The translations under genes were made by a program, and so were the position numbers. A stretch of 64,000 bases of DNA, taken from positions 1 to 64,000 of the forward strand of contig CAZSZO010000004.1 in assembly GCA_964611125.1 (NCBI GenBank), given 5' to 3'. This stretch comes from JAEUIX01 sp964611125 (GTDB lineage: Bacteria; Planctomycetota; Phycisphaerae; Phycisphaerales; UBA1924). The first letter of the stretch is position 1. Every line of letters begins with the position of its first letter. Below the pieces are notes generated by a model. That model was not told the DNA's origin, did not search any database, and saw nothing but the letters and a program-made list of their open reading frames with translations. Shown here piece after piece: positions 44,061-55,854 of this stretch.

Positions 44061-44840
44061 TCAGGCCTCGCGCCGGCCGTCAGACCAGGCAGTCTCCGCC
44101 CCGTCGAGCTCCGCCAGCGCCAGCCGGAGGTTGCCCGTCCGCCCGCGCGACGCGATGAGGTACTGCTGCATGTACCGCCCCGGGCAGGCCGTCGGGTTGA
44201 TTTCCTGGTGCGTGTAGACGCGGTTGACCGGCACGTTGTACCGCTTCATCTGCGAGGCCACGAAGCGATCCAGCGACGTCACCTGCGCCGAACTGGGGCG
44301 ATGCAGGTCGAAGTTCCCCAGGCACATGACGCCCAGGTTGCCCTCGTTGTTGTTCTCAACATGGGCGCCCTGGTACCTCACGTTTCGCCCCTCCCACACC
44401 CGCCCGCCCGGGTCCACGATGTAGTGGTATCCGATGTCCGCGAACTTCCGCTGCCCCGTGTGAGCTCGCCGGATCAGCTCCAGCCGGGCCGCCGCGTCGC
44501 CCTGCCCTGTCGACGTGAACGCGTCCATCCCGTCGTGGTGGATGGTGATCCGCGAGATCGGCAGCATGGGGTTGATGTCGCTGGGGCGGGCCACGCCCGA
44601 ATTCGTCCACGACGCCCGAGCCAGGACGTTCGGAGCAGGCCCTGCGGGCGGGTTCGAGCCGGGCACGGGGGCCCGCGTGACCGGAGCGGGCGGCCGCGCC
44701 GGCGGCCGGTAAGGCTCAGGCACGGGCCGGACCGGCTCCGGGATCGCGGCGGGCGGCGTGCTCTGGCACCCCGCCAGCGCCAGCAGGCTGAGGACCGCGC
44801 CTCCTTCGATCAGTTCCCGACGTGACAAATGCGCAGCCAT
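44061..44840 (-). CDS. N-acetylmuramoyl-L-alanine amidase (Amidase_2/PGRP) lipoprotein
   Basis: A 259-residue zinc amidase that cleaves the peptide from muramic acid in peptidoglycan. The signal has a twin arginine (SRREL) and lipobox LALAGC with Cys25; a Pro-rich linker spans 28-70. Zinc and catalytic residues fit RITIHHDG (His101/102), GYHYIVDPGG, and VYTHQEINPTACPGRY (His211, Cys219). Start at 44840 with TAGAAG 7 bases upstream. It ends 6 bases from the end of the convergent subtilase gene. Neighbouring rodA and mrdA support a cell-wall context. Confidence 0.9.
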   Translation of the reverse strand: MAAHLSRRELIEGGAVLSLLALAGCQSTPPAAIPEPVRPVPEPYRPPARPPAPVTRAPVPGSNPPAGPAPNVLARASWTNSGVARPSDINPMLPISRITIHHDGMDAFTSTGQGDAAARLELIRRAHTGQRKFADIGYHYIVDPGGRVWEGRNVRYQGAHVENNNEGNLGVMCLGNFDLHRPSSAQVTSLDRFVASQMKRYNVPVNRVYTHQEINPTACPGRYMQQYLIASRGRTGNLRLALAELDGAETAWSDGRREA

Positions 44841-44907
44841 AGTCAGCTTCTATCGGTTCCGCCGTCCAGCGGGCTCCAGATTGCGTCGCCCCCGCCCAGA
44901 ATCAGAA

Positions 44908-46104
44908 TCAGTCATCAAACTGCAGCGTATCGCGGGCCATCCGGTGCGGGCGGCGGAGTCCAACGCCCACCACCAAACCGGTCATCACCCACACCGTCAG
45001 CATGCTCGAGCCGCCGTAGGAGACGAACGGCAGCGTCAGGCCGATGATCGGCAGCACGCCCACGTTCATCCCGACGTTGATGACTACCTGCGCGCCCAAA
45101 ATGGCGGTGAAGCCCACGATTACAAGCCGCCCGAAGGCGTCGCGCGACGCCGCCGCGACGCCTATCGCGCCCAGGGCCCACAACCCGTAGAGGGCCAGCA
45201 CCATAAGGCCCCCAATCAGGCCGAAGCGCGCGACGATCACGCTGAACACCATGTCGTTGTGCCGTTCCGGAAGGCGCGAAAAGTGAACCAGTGAGCGGGT
45301 CTTGCCGTCGCTGTAACCCGTCAGCCCGCCGGCGCCGGTCAGCATGCGGGCGGTGGTCGCCTGGAAGAGGTCCGGATCGCTCGCGGCGCTCGCATCGCCC
45401 CGGACCTGCCTGATGAGGCTGATGATCCGCTGCTGCTGGTGCGGCTTCATGATCGGGAAGGCCATCGGCACCGCCAGGGCCGCGATCACCACCACCGCGG
45501 CCAGGTGCTTCAGGCGGGCGCCGGCGCACAGCAGCATGGCGAAGAGCGCGGGGACGAACAGCAGCGACATCCCCAGGTCGGGCTCCAGCATGATCAGACC
45601 GATCGGGATCATCGTGATCAGCGCCGGCGGCAGCAGCCCGAGGACAGTCCGGTGGTTGCGCGAATGCCGCAGGTACTCCGCCTGAGCCAGCACGAAGGCG
45701 ATCTTGGCCAGCTCCGACGGCTGCAGATCGAACGCACCCAGGTCAATCCAGCCTCGGCAGCCGTTTCTGGGCCGCACCAGCCAGGTCGGCACAAACGGCA
45801 GCAGCACGAAGATCAACAGCCCGCACACCGCCGCGAGGCTGGGCCAGGCCAGCAGCCGCACAATCACCTGATCCGGCAGCGCCACCAGCAGCGCCGCCAC
45901 GATTCCCGCGATCATGAAGATGAGTTGCACCCTGGCCCGTCCACCCAGCTCGCCGAAGTGGTCGAGCGGGCGGGCGTAGGTCGCCACATCGATCGCGTAC
46001 ACCCCCAGCAGGGAAAGCCCCAGCGCGGCGATCACGCACAGCCACCCCCACTGCGCCAGGGTCGCCTGCGGGCCGAGCAGATGCTGGATCGTCGTGCGCT
46101 TCAC
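44908..46104 (-). CDS. rodA: Rod shape-determining protein RodA (SEDS glycosyltransferase)
   Basis: RodA is the SEDS-family peptidoglycan polymerase of the elongation machinery. The 398-residue product has about ten TM helices and the family blocks RGWIDLGAFDLQPSELAKIA, MIPIGLIMLEPDLGMSLLF, ERHNDMVFSVIVARFGLIGG and LPFVSYGGSSMLTVW. It starts with GTG inside the mrdA stop (GTGA, 46101-46104), the usual mrdA-rodA pairing. The presence of both argues for peptidoglycan-based elongation in this organism. Confidence 0.95.
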   Translation of the reverse strand: MKRTTIQHLLGPQATLAQWGWLCVIAALGLSLLGVYAIDVATYARPLDHFGELGGRARVQLIFMIAGIVAALLVALPDQVIVRLLAWPSLAAVCGLLIFVLLPFVPTWLVRPRNGCRGWIDLGAFDLQPSELAKIAFVLAQAEYLRHSRNHRTVLGLLPPALITMIPIGLIMLEPDLGMSLLFVPALFAMLLCAGARLKHLAAVVVIAALAVPMAFPIMKPHQQQRIISLIRQVRGDASAASDPDLFQATTARMLTGAGGLTGYSDGKTRSLVHFSRLPERHNDMVFSVIVARFGLIGGLMVLALYGLWALGAIGVAAASRDAFGRLVIVGFTAILGAQVVINVGMNVGVLPIIGLTLPFVSYGGSSMLTVWVMTGLVVGVGLRRPHRMARDTLQFDD

Positions 46105-48620
46105 GAGTGCCGGGCCCCCGGACTGGACGAACCGGCCTGCGGGGCCGCCGCGGGCTTCACCTGCGGCGGGGCGAGCGGGGGCGCCGCTTCGGGAAGATAC
46201 CCCTCGTCCATCAGGGCGTAGATGATTTGATTGGCGATGGGGCCCGAGACCTTACCGCCGCTCCCGCCGTATTCAACGACCACCGCAATGGCATACCTGG
46301 GCCGGGCTTCCCGCGTGCCGTCAGTCGGGCCCACCATGCCCACGAACCAGGAGTGGTCGCCTTGCCTGAGCACTCGGGGTTTTCCTGCGGCGTCGCGCAC
46401 GACGTACGACTCGCCTTCCTCGTCGGTATCGCGGGCCACGGTGCGCGGCGCATCGGCGGTTCCCGACTTGCCCCACACCATGACCCCGGCGGAGGCCGGG
46501 GAGGGTGGGGGAGCGAAAATCACCTCGCGCTGCGGCTGGCCAGCTTCATCCGCCCAGGTGATGTGATGACCCGAGCCGCGCTCGTCAGCAATCGCCCGGT
46601 GCAGCCCATCGAGCAAGACCGGGATGGTGCGCGGATCAAGGTGCAGGTCCTGCACCGCACCCTGGGCCGTGGGCAGGTCCGCCCGCAGCTTGGGCAGGAT
46701 CCGCACCCCGCCGCGGGCCAGCGTGGCATACGCGTCGACCGCGTGCAGGGGTGTCCACGCGACGGGCCCCTGCCCGATGCCCATCAGCGTCGCCTCACCC
46801 AGGCTGGTGTGATCGCGTCCCTTGGGGTCGCCCGCGGCCCCGTCGTACTGAATGCCAATCCCAAGTTCAGGGTGGAGTACCGGCTGCCCCTTGGTGGATC
46901 GCCCCAGCCCGAAGCGGTTGTACCACTCCATCATCCGGTCCGGACCCATCATCCGGCCCATGGTGTAGAAGTAGATGTTGCACGACACCATGAGGGCGTC
47001 GGAGGCCGAGAGTTCTCCACCAAGCTGGGCTGAGTGGCTGGTCTTGAACTGCTTCATGATCCAGCAGCGGAACTGATCGGGGTGCTCCTGAAACAGGAAG
47101 CCGTTACAGGCGATCCGATGGTTGGGCTCGATGACCCCCGCCGCGACAGCCGAGGCGTACACGATCGGCTTCACGATCGATCCGGGGGGGTAGGCCTCGC
47201 CGATGGCCCGGTTCTTGAACGGCGCGGCCACCTGATCCTCGAAGCTCTTCTCGACCTGATCGCCCAACTCTTCGCGGCTGAACGTTGGCGACGTCACCAG
47301 CGCCAGGATCTCGCTGGTGTCGATGTCCAGCACCACCGCCGCCGCGGCGAGCGGCGTCCCCAGCGGGATCGGAACCAGGGCGTCGTCGGCCCCGCGGGCG
47401 TGCGGATTGGCGACCAGGGTCTTGTTGGTGTGCCACGGCTGCACCACCGCCAGTCCCGCCCGCGGGTCGAGCAGGGCCTGAATCCGGGCCTGAAGGCTGA
47501 TGTCGAGGGTGAGGCGCACGTCGCCCCCCGCCCGGTGGTTGACCCGCAGGATTTCACCGGTGTCGAGCTGCTCGGTCTCTACGCCGCGCTGGCCGCGCAT
47601 GGTCATCTCGCACGATCGCTCGACGCCCGCCGCGCCAACCCGGTCCCCCAGCATGTAGAAGCCCAGGTCGGGCGAGCCGTCGGCGGAGCGCGCGGGCCGG
47701 TCGATCTGGGCCTGCCCCCGCGCCGCGAGATCTTCGGGGTACACCGTCGGCCGCATCCATCCGACGACATGGGTGGCCACCCCGGTCACCTCGATGGTCT
47801 CGCGCCCCGCGCTGCGGAGGGGGCCCGGGAGGCGGGAGCGATCAAGCACCACCGAGGCCCGGTCATTGGGGTACTCGCGTCCGGCTGAATCGATCACGTG
47901 CAAGCCGGGTATCGCCGGGCCCGATCCGGCGCCCTCGGCCATGGCGATGAACTTGAAGGCCGCGTCGTCGGCCAGCCCGCGCAGGATCACGTGGGGGATC
48001 ACCTGCTCGCGGATCTTGACGCTCACCTCGCTGCTGGAGACCTCCACCGCGATCTCCTGGCCACGCTGCATGGCTTCCTCGCGGCGCACCCGCTCCAGCC
48101 GCTGCCGTTCGTTCTCCTGCACATTGGCCTGGGCCCGATGCACGCCGGCGATGATCTCATTGCGGCGTTCCTCGAGCTCCTCGGCGCTTACGCCGGCGGT
48201 GCGGGCGATCGCGGCCCATCCCTGGCTGAGGGCCTCCTGGAACTGGGGTAGTTGTTCTTCGATCAGCGCTTCCCGCTGGGCGGGGTTGAGCTCCCCCCAG
48301 CGGGCCTTGTGGATCTGCCGGGCGAGCTGGGCGGCTTTGGCGAAGGCCCACTGGCCCGTGATCACGGGGTAGTCCACCGCGATGTCATAGCTGGGCCGAT
48401 CGGCCGCCAGCACCCGCCCCTTGCGGTCGAGAATGCGGCCCCGCTGGGTCGGGATGTACCGCTGGCTTTGCAGGCGGCCCTCGGCCTGATCACGAAGGTC
48501 GGCTGTCTGCATCAACGTCAGGCGCGCGAGCTGGACCGCCGGCGGCGCCAGCGCCAGCGTCAGCAGCCCGGCGAGGATCAGCAGTCGGCCATGAAACGTG
48601 CTGGTGACCGGGTGGGACAG
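46101..48620 (-). CDS. mrdA: Penicillin-binding protein 2 (transpeptidase of the elongasome)
   Basis: PBP2 cross-links peptidoglycan and activates RodA. Motifs: YIPTQRGRILDRKGRVLA after the membrane anchor, SIVK in AYPPGSIVKPIVYAS (nucleophile Ser481), SCN in MVSCNIYFYTMG, and KSG in VWGKSGTAD. The first standard starts (TTG 48515, ATG 48512) would delete the transmembrane helix, yet the frame upstream is open and encodes RLLILAGLLTLALAPPAVQL. No ATG, GTG or TTG exists there before the in-frame stop; a CTG at 48620 has GGAG 7 bases upstream and is taken as start (839 residues). That start is inference. Confidence 0.9.
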   Translation of the reverse strand: MSHPVTSTFHGRLLILAGLLTLALAPPAVQLARLTLMQTADLRDQAEGRLQSQRYIPTQRGRILDRKGRVLAADRPSYDIAVDYPVITGQWAFAKAAQLARQIHKARWGELNPAQREALIEEQLPQFQEALSQGWAAIARTAGVSAEELEERRNEIIAGVHRAQANVQENERQRLERVRREEAMQRGQEIAVEVSSSEVSVKIREQVIPHVILRGLADDAAFKFIAMAEGAGSGPAIPGLHVIDSAGREYPNDRASVVLDRSRLPGPLRSAGRETIEVTGVATHVVGWMRPTVYPEDLAARGQAQIDRPARSADGSPDLGFYMLGDRVGAAGVERSCEMTMRGQRGVETEQLDTGEILRVNHRAGGDVRLTLDISLQARIQALLDPRAGLAVVQPWHTNKTLVANPHARGADDALVPIPLGTPLAAAAVVLDIDTSEILALVTSPTFSREELGDQVEKSFEDQVAAPFKNRAIGEAYPPGSIVKPIVYASAVAAGVIEPNHRIACNGFLFQEHPDQFRCWIMKQFKTSHSAQLGGELSASDALMVSCNIYFYTMGRMMGPDRMMEWYNRFGLGRSTKGQPVLHPELGIGIQYDGAAGDPKGRDHTSLGEATLMGIGQGPVAWTPLHAVDAYATLARGGVRILPKLRADLPTAQGAVQDLHLDPRTIPVLLDGLHRAIADERGSGHHITWADEAGQPQREVIFAPPPSPASAGVMVWGKSGTADAPRTVARDTDEEGESYVVRDAAGKPRVLRQGDHSWFVGMVGPTDGTREARPRYAIAVVVEYGGSGGKVSGPIANQIIYALMDEGYLPEAAPPLAPPQVKPAAAPQAGSSSPGARHS

Positions 48621-48811
48621 CGAGACGCTCCGTAAACGCGGGGGCCCTCGGCCGGCCGGCCGGACGCTGGTTTGAAAGGTGAGTCGGCCGCCCGCTCACA
48701 CGTGCCGATCGCCGAGCCCGTGCAGGACTTTATCGGACCGATCGCCTCGTCAGCCGGAGTTGTCCCGGCCGCCGACGGAGGCGGCTGCCGGGGGGGTGGG
48801 GGGGGCGGCCT

Positions 48812-49663
48812 TCAGGCCTGCCGCTTGTCGCGGGTGATCAGGGCGTAGGCATTGTGGTTGTGGATCGACTCGAAGTTCTCGGAGTTGATCGAGTACCACT
48901 TGATGCGGTCATCGTGCTCGAGGGCGGTGGCGAGATCGCGGACGATGTCCTCGACGAACTTGGGGTTCTCGTAGGCCTTCTCGGTGACGTACTTCTCGTC
49001 GGGCCGCTTGAGGACCGCGAACAGCTCCATCGAGGCGGACTTTTCGAGCGTCGTCACCAGGTCCTCGACCCAGAGCATGCCTTCGAACCGCACGCGCGCC
49101 TCGACCAGGCAGCGCTGGTTGTGCGCGCCGTACTGCGAGATCTCCTTGGAGCACGGGCACAGGCTTGTGGCCGGGGCCTTGACGCCCATGATGAAGTCGG
49201 TGCGGCCCTCGCTGACGGAGCACTCGAAGCTGACGCGGTAATCCATCAGCCCGGGCATCTGCGTCACGGGGGCGAGCTTGCGGATGAAGTAGGTGAACGA
49301 CGCCTCGAAATGGGCGTCGGCGGCGTCGAGCCGGCGGCGGATCCCCTCGGTGATGGCGGGGATGTCGTCGGGGGTGATGGCCGCGTCGTGCTGGTTGAGG
49401 ACTTCCAGGAATCGGCTCATGTGCGTCCCCTTCTGGTAGTGGGGGAGGGAGACGTACATGCTGATGGAGGCCACGGTGGACTGCTCGCCGCCATCCTTCT
49501 GGCGCAGCCGCATGGGGTAGGTGATGTCCTTGACGCCCACCTTGTCGATCGCGATCCGGCGTTTGTCGGCCAGGCCCTGCACATCGGGCATCGCCCCCCC
49601 CGCCCCATTGACGGGCGGGTGGACTTCCTTCGCGGGCTGAGCGGCGGAGTGGCGTGTAGTCAT
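48812..49663 (-). CDS. folE2: GTP cyclohydrolase FolE2 (type IB)
   Basis: FolE2 converts GTP to 7,8-dihydroneopterin triphosphate for folate or queuosine pathways. The 283-residue product has the family blocks YPMRLRQKDGGEQ, VSLPHYQKGTHMSRF, and the metal/catalytic SLCPCSKEISQYGAHNQR with Cys169, Cys171 and His181; the C-terminus has YENPKFVEDIVRD and NSENFESIHNHNAYA. The ATG at 49663 has AAGGG 4-5 bases upstream; longer starts are not supported. About 190 bases separate it from mrdA, with no gene in between. Confidence 0.94.
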   Translation of the reverse strand: MTTRHSAAQPAKEVHPPVNGAGGAMPDVQGLADKRRIAIDKVGVKDITYPMRLRQKDGGEQSTVASISMYVSLPHYQKGTHMSRFLEVLNQHDAAITPDDIPAITEGIRRRLDAADAHFEASFTYFIRKLAPVTQMPGLMDYRVSFECSVSEGRTDFIMGVKAPATSLCPCSKEISQYGAHNQRCLVEARVRFEGMLWVEDLVTTLEKSASMELFAVLKRPDEKYVTEKAYENPKFVEDIVRDLATALEHDDRIKWYSINSENFESIHNHNAYALITRDKRQA

Positions 49664-49786
49664 GATCCCTTTCGGCAAGAGGCCCGCGCGGCGACCGAGC
49701 ACGCATCGCCACGCAGGATTTCCCGACCCCCAACAGTAGGGCTTGGGATGGTCCAAGTCGGGCCCTGCGCTGCATTAGGCGCCGGC

Positions 49787-49837
49787 CGAATCACGGTCGT
49801 TTCGCGAGCCGGCGCGGCAGCGCCGGTGACCGATTCG
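49787..49837 (-). terminator. Large hairpin after gcvP (possible terminator)
   Basis: An inner perfect 7-bp stem (49809-49815 with 49820-49826, loop GGCA) is flanked by an outer imperfect stem (49787-49798 with 49828-49837). It begins 12 bases after the gcvP stop. No T tract follows, so it may act in 3'-end stabilisation rather than intrinsic termination. Confidence 0.4.
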
Positions 49838-49848
49838 AGAACGCGTGC

Positions 49849-52845
<2,997 letters not shown>

Positions 52846-53154
52846 GGTGATGATCTGGAGATCGAGCGGGTGGCGTGGTCGGACGACTGGCGGATCCGGG
52901 CGCAGGCCAGCCGGATCGGCGGCGGATCGGGTGCGGTTGTGGGGCCTCTCCGGCCCCCACCTCCCCCGAGACTAAGCTTAGGAACGAGGACAACCAGCGG
53001 CGCGAATCGCGGAGACACGGCGCGGTCGAACGCACGCCTCCGGGCCCGCCCGGAGGCTCGTTCTCCGGGGTCGGTTTGGGAACGATTCCGCGACCGGACC
53101 GCCCGCCAGGAACGCCGTCTTCCCACCGACCGACCTCCCGGCGGCGGGGGCTGG
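52846..53154. other. gcvP-mlaE divergent intergenic region
   Basis: No gene is seen in this 321-base gap. It contains an AT-richer palindrome CTAAGCTTAG at 52972-52981, a candidate operator or minus-strand -10 for gcvP (TAAGCT/TAGTCT), and an 8-bp hairpin at 53037-53056 (CCTCCGGG, loop CCCG). I looked for a glycine riboswitch upstream of gcvP and did not find its conserved core. Confidence 0.4.
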
Positions 53155-53160
53155 TAGACT
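53155..53160 (+). promoter_or_regulatory. Putative -10 (TAGACT), leaderless mlaE start
   Basis: TAGACT is 6 bases from the GTG at 53167; there is no Shine-Dalgarno. It would drive the five-gene MCE operon. Confidence 0.45.
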
Positions 53161-53166
53161 GCGGGG

Positions 53167-53988
53167 GTGCGCCTGCCTGCTCCCTTGCTGCTGATGCCCT
53201 ATCGACTGGTGGAGGCCCTGGGTGGCGGTGCGATCGCCCGGGTGGCGCGGCTTGTGCACCTTGCCGCGCTGCTAGGCACCCTCCTGGGCATGGGGTTTTC
53301 GTATCGGTCGTGGCCGGTGACGGTTCGCGAAGTGTTCGCCCGCCAGGTGCTGTTCACGGGCGTCGAGGCGGTGCGTTTTGTGGTCATTGTGGCGTTCTGG
53401 ATCGGCGTCGCCATCGTGCTGCAGGTGCAGATCTGGCTCGACGCCCTCGGACAGTCCAAGTATCTCGGGCCGATCCTGGTCACGGTGATCGTTCGCGAGG
53501 TCGGGCCGTTGCTGGTGAACCTGATCGTGATCGGGCGCAGCGGCAACGCGACCGCCGCGGAGTTGGCGACCATGACCATCAATGGCGAGGTCCGCTCGCT
53601 GGAGGCCCAGGGCATGGATCCGCTGGGGTACCTGGTGCTCCCTCGGGTCGCGGCGTGGGTGGTGGCGGTGAGCGGTTTGATGGTCTGGTTCGTCGGGTCG
53701 GCGCTCGTCACCGGGTATCTGTTTTCGGTGGCGATCGGCGTCAAGGCGGGTTCTCCACTTGAGTTCGCTGACCGCCTGGCCGGGGCGGTGACGATCTCTG
53801 ATCTCGTGAACGTGCTGGCCAAATGCGTGGTTCCCCCGATGCTCGGGGCGATCATCGCATGCGAGGCTGGGCTGAGCGTACAACCTACCCCCATTCAGGT
53901 GCCCCAGGCGACCTCGAAGGCCATGCAGAGCGCGGTGGTGATGCTGTTTGCCGTGTGCGGCCTGGTCTCGGCGGCGACGTACCTGTGA
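53167..53988 (+). CDS. MlaE-family ABC transporter permease
   Basis: A 273-residue MlaE/TTG2-type permease for MCE-dependent lipid transport across the envelope. It has five to six hydrophobic segments and the conserved core ILVTVIVREVGPLLVNLIV, IGRSGNATAAELATM and VLPRVAAWVVAV, plus ISDLVNVLAKCVVPPMLGAI, corresponding to the family pattern around the coupling helix. It starts with GTG and its stop overlaps the GTG of the next gene (GTGA at 53985-53988). It appears intact. Confidence 0.9.
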   Translation: MRLPAPLLLMPYRLVEALGGGAIARVARLVHLAALLGTLLGMGFSYRSWPVTVREVFARQVLFTGVEAVRFVVIVAFWIGVAIVLQVQIWLDALGQSKYLGPILVTVIVREVGPLLVNLIVIGRSGNATAAELATMTINGEVRSLEAQGMDPLGYLVLPRVAAWVVAVSGLMVWFVGSALVTGYLFSVAIGVKAGSPLEFADRLAGAVTISDLVNVLAKCVVPPMLGAIIACEAGLSVQPTPIQVPQATSKAMQSAVVMLFAVCGLVSAATYL

Positions 53989-54704
53989 ATGCACTCGTGA
54001 ATGGCCCATCCGTGAACACGCAAGCTCCCATCCTGGTTTTTGAACGCGTGAGCGTCGAGGCCGAGGACGCTTCGGAAGCGGGCGTCTGGGACGCGAGCTT
54101 TTCGCTGGGCGCGGGAGACCTGCTGCTCCTCCGGATCGACCCGTGGGCGCCGGTTCCGCCGCTGGCCGACATCGCCATCGGCCTGGTCGAGCCGGCCGAG
54201 GGCGAGGTGACCTTCCAGGGCCGGCCCTGGGCTGGCCGGGGCGTGCACGACGCGGGGGCGTCCCGCGCGCGGGTCGGGAGGGCGTTTCTGCGCGACGGCT
54301 TCGTGAGCAACCTCGATGTTGATGAGAACATCATTCTCACCCAGCGGCACCACACGGGGCGTTCGCAGGCGGATCTGTTGGCCGAGGCCGGGGAGCTCTC
54401 CCGGGTGTTCGGGCTTCCGGGCCTTCCCCGGGGCCGCTCGTGGCGGATGCGGCGGCAGGACCTTCGTCGCGCGGCCCTGGTGCGGGCGTTCATGGGCGAT
54501 CCGCGCCTGGTGCTGCTGGAGGAGCCAATGCGCGAGCTGGGGACCGAGGTGCTGCCGCCCCTGATCAACATCTGCCGGCGGGTGCGGGCCCGGGGAGGGG
54601 CGGTCCTCTGGATCACCGCTGACCGGCGGGTCTGGGCGGAGCCGGCGCTCCGGGCCAGCCACCGCATGATCATGAGCGGGGCCCGTATTCTTTCCGCTGG
54701 TTGA
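53985..54704 (+). CDS. Degenerate MlaF-like ABC ATPase, predicted inactive
   Basis: The 239-residue product follows the MlaF fold by position and by pieces of sequence (SLGAGDLLLL, LVEPAEGEVTFQGRP, FVSNLDVDENIIL, ALVRAFMGDPRLVLLEEP). The nucleotide-binding motifs are broken. Walker A (residues 49-57) reads LRIDPWAPV with no GxxGxGKS. The Q-loop glutamine is absent (FLRDG). The LSGGQ signature is replaced by WRMRRQDLRR (153-162). Walker B ends LLEEP instead of LLDEP. The switch His is missing (WITADRR). The reading frame is intact, so this is not a decayed pseudogene. It sits between permease and MCE genes. Confidence 0.75.
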   Translation: MNALVNGPSVNTQAPILVFERVSVEAEDASEAGVWDASFSLGAGDLLLLRIDPWAPVPPLADIAIGLVEPAEGEVTFQGRPWAGRGVHDAGASRARVGRAFLRDGFVSNLDVDENIILTQRHHTGRSQADLLAEAGELSRVFGLPGLPRGRSWRMRRQDLRRAALVRAFMGDPRLVLLEEPMRELGTEVLPPLINICRRVRARGGAVLWITADRRVWAEPALRASHRMIMSGARILSAG

Positions 54705-54732
54705 CCCGCTGACCGATCCGCGAGCCGCTGCG

Positions 54733-55854
54733 ATGGCCAAACCCTTCAAATTTCGACACACCAACGCGATCGTCGGCGTCTTCGTGCTCATCGCGGGCCT
54801 GGCGCTGCTGGCGAGCATCGTCGCCGCGGGACGGGCCCGCCAGTGGTTTGAGTCCACGCGGCTGGTCACCCTCAAGCTGCCGGCTGAAGGTTCGCTGGGC
54901 CTGAAGGCGGGCGCCGATGTCATGATGCTGGGCCTAGAGATCGGCTCGGTGGCGGCGGTGGACCCCGGGTCGGAGGACAAGCCCCCGTCGGCCCTGCTGC
55001 GTGTGCGGACCGACTCGCTCAAGATCATCCGCAAGGACTCGGTTGTCAAGATCGCCAAGACCCTGGGCATCGCGGGGGATGCGTTCGTCGAGATCACCCG
55101 CGGGCGCGGGGAGAAGCTCGGACAAAGCGACGCCCTGGTGGCGACGCAGGACGAGAACTACTCCAAGATCGCTGAAGACGTGCTCGCGCAGGTGCGGGCC
55201 GAGGTCATCCCGACGATTCAGGAGCTGCGGGCCACGCTCACCGAGACCCGCCTGGCGGTGGAGCAGCTGCGCGACCCCAAGGGCGACCTGCAGCGGTCGC
55301 TCGTGGCGATCCGGGCCGTGCTGACGGATATCGAGGGCGGGCGCGGGCTGCTCGGGCAGCTGGTGCAGGATGAGCAGCTCGCCGCCAACGCCGCGGCGCT
55401 GCTCCCGCGCCTGAACGCGTCGCTCGACGACCTGCGTCTGCTGATGGCCGACCTCAAGAAGACCACCGAGACGCTCCCCGAACTGGCCCAAAGCACGAGC
55501 GCGCAGGTCAAGGCCCTCGGGCCGCTGGTGCTCGAGGCGCAGGAGACCGCCCGGGCGCTGGGCCCGCTGATCGAGGAGACCCGCCAGACCATGCGGCGGC
55601 TCGATTCGGCCCTCGACAATGTCAGTATCGCCGCCAGCGATCTTCCCGCCAGCGCTCGCAACCTCGAACAAGCCACCGAGATCGCCCCCGGCCTGCTTCT
55701 GCAGGCTCAGGAGACGCTCCGGCAGGTGCAGCGCCTCGCTGAGTCGCTCCAGCGAAACTGGCTGATTGGCGGGGGGGGGGGGCCTCCGGCCCCCGCCGGG
55801 GCCGGCTCACGCCTGATCCCGCCTGAGGCCGTCGGCGTGGGAGGGGGCAAGTGA
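54733..55854 (+). CDS. MCE-family protein (MlaD-like), membrane anchored
   Basis: A 373-residue MCE protein that would form a ring or tunnel for lipids in the periplasm. One TM helix at about 12-32 (AIVGVFVLIAGLALLASIVA) anchors it. The MCE domain spans about 38-120 (LPAEGSLGLKAGADVMMLGL, IGSVAAV, GIAGDAFVEITRG). From 130 to 340 it is a long alpha-helical, Leu/Ala/Glu-rich segment, then a Gly/Pro-rich tail encoded partly by a 12-base G run. Its stop overlaps the next start (GTGA, 55851-55854). Confidence 0.88.
   Translation: MAKPFKFRHTNAIVGVFVLIAGLALLASIVAAGRARQWFESTRLVTLKLPAEGSLGLKAGADVMMLGLEIGSVAAVDPGSEDKPPSALLRVRTDSLKIIRKDSVVKIAKTLGIAGDAFVEITRGRGEKLGQSDALVATQDENYSKIAEDVLAQVRAEVIPTIQELRATLTETRLAVEQLRDPKGDLQRSLVAIRAVLTDIEGGRGLLGQLVQDEQLAANAAALLPRLNASLDDLRLLMADLKKTTETLPELAQSTSAQVKALGPLVLEAQETARALGPLIEETRQTMRRLDSALDNVSIAASDLPASARNLEQATEIAPGLLLQAQETLRQVQRLAESLQRNWLIGGGGGPPAPAGAGSRLIPPEAVGVGGGK
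55771..55782 (+). repeat. Twelve-base G homopolymer inside the MCE gene
   Basis: Twelve consecutive G at 55771-55782, 24 codons before the stop, encode glycines. A change of one base would alter the C-terminus and disturb coupling to the next gene. Confidence 0.9.

Noticed and set aside
52846..53166. Glycine riboswitch upstream of gcvP
   Set aside because: I looked for the conserved core of either aptamer on the minus strand and did not find it.
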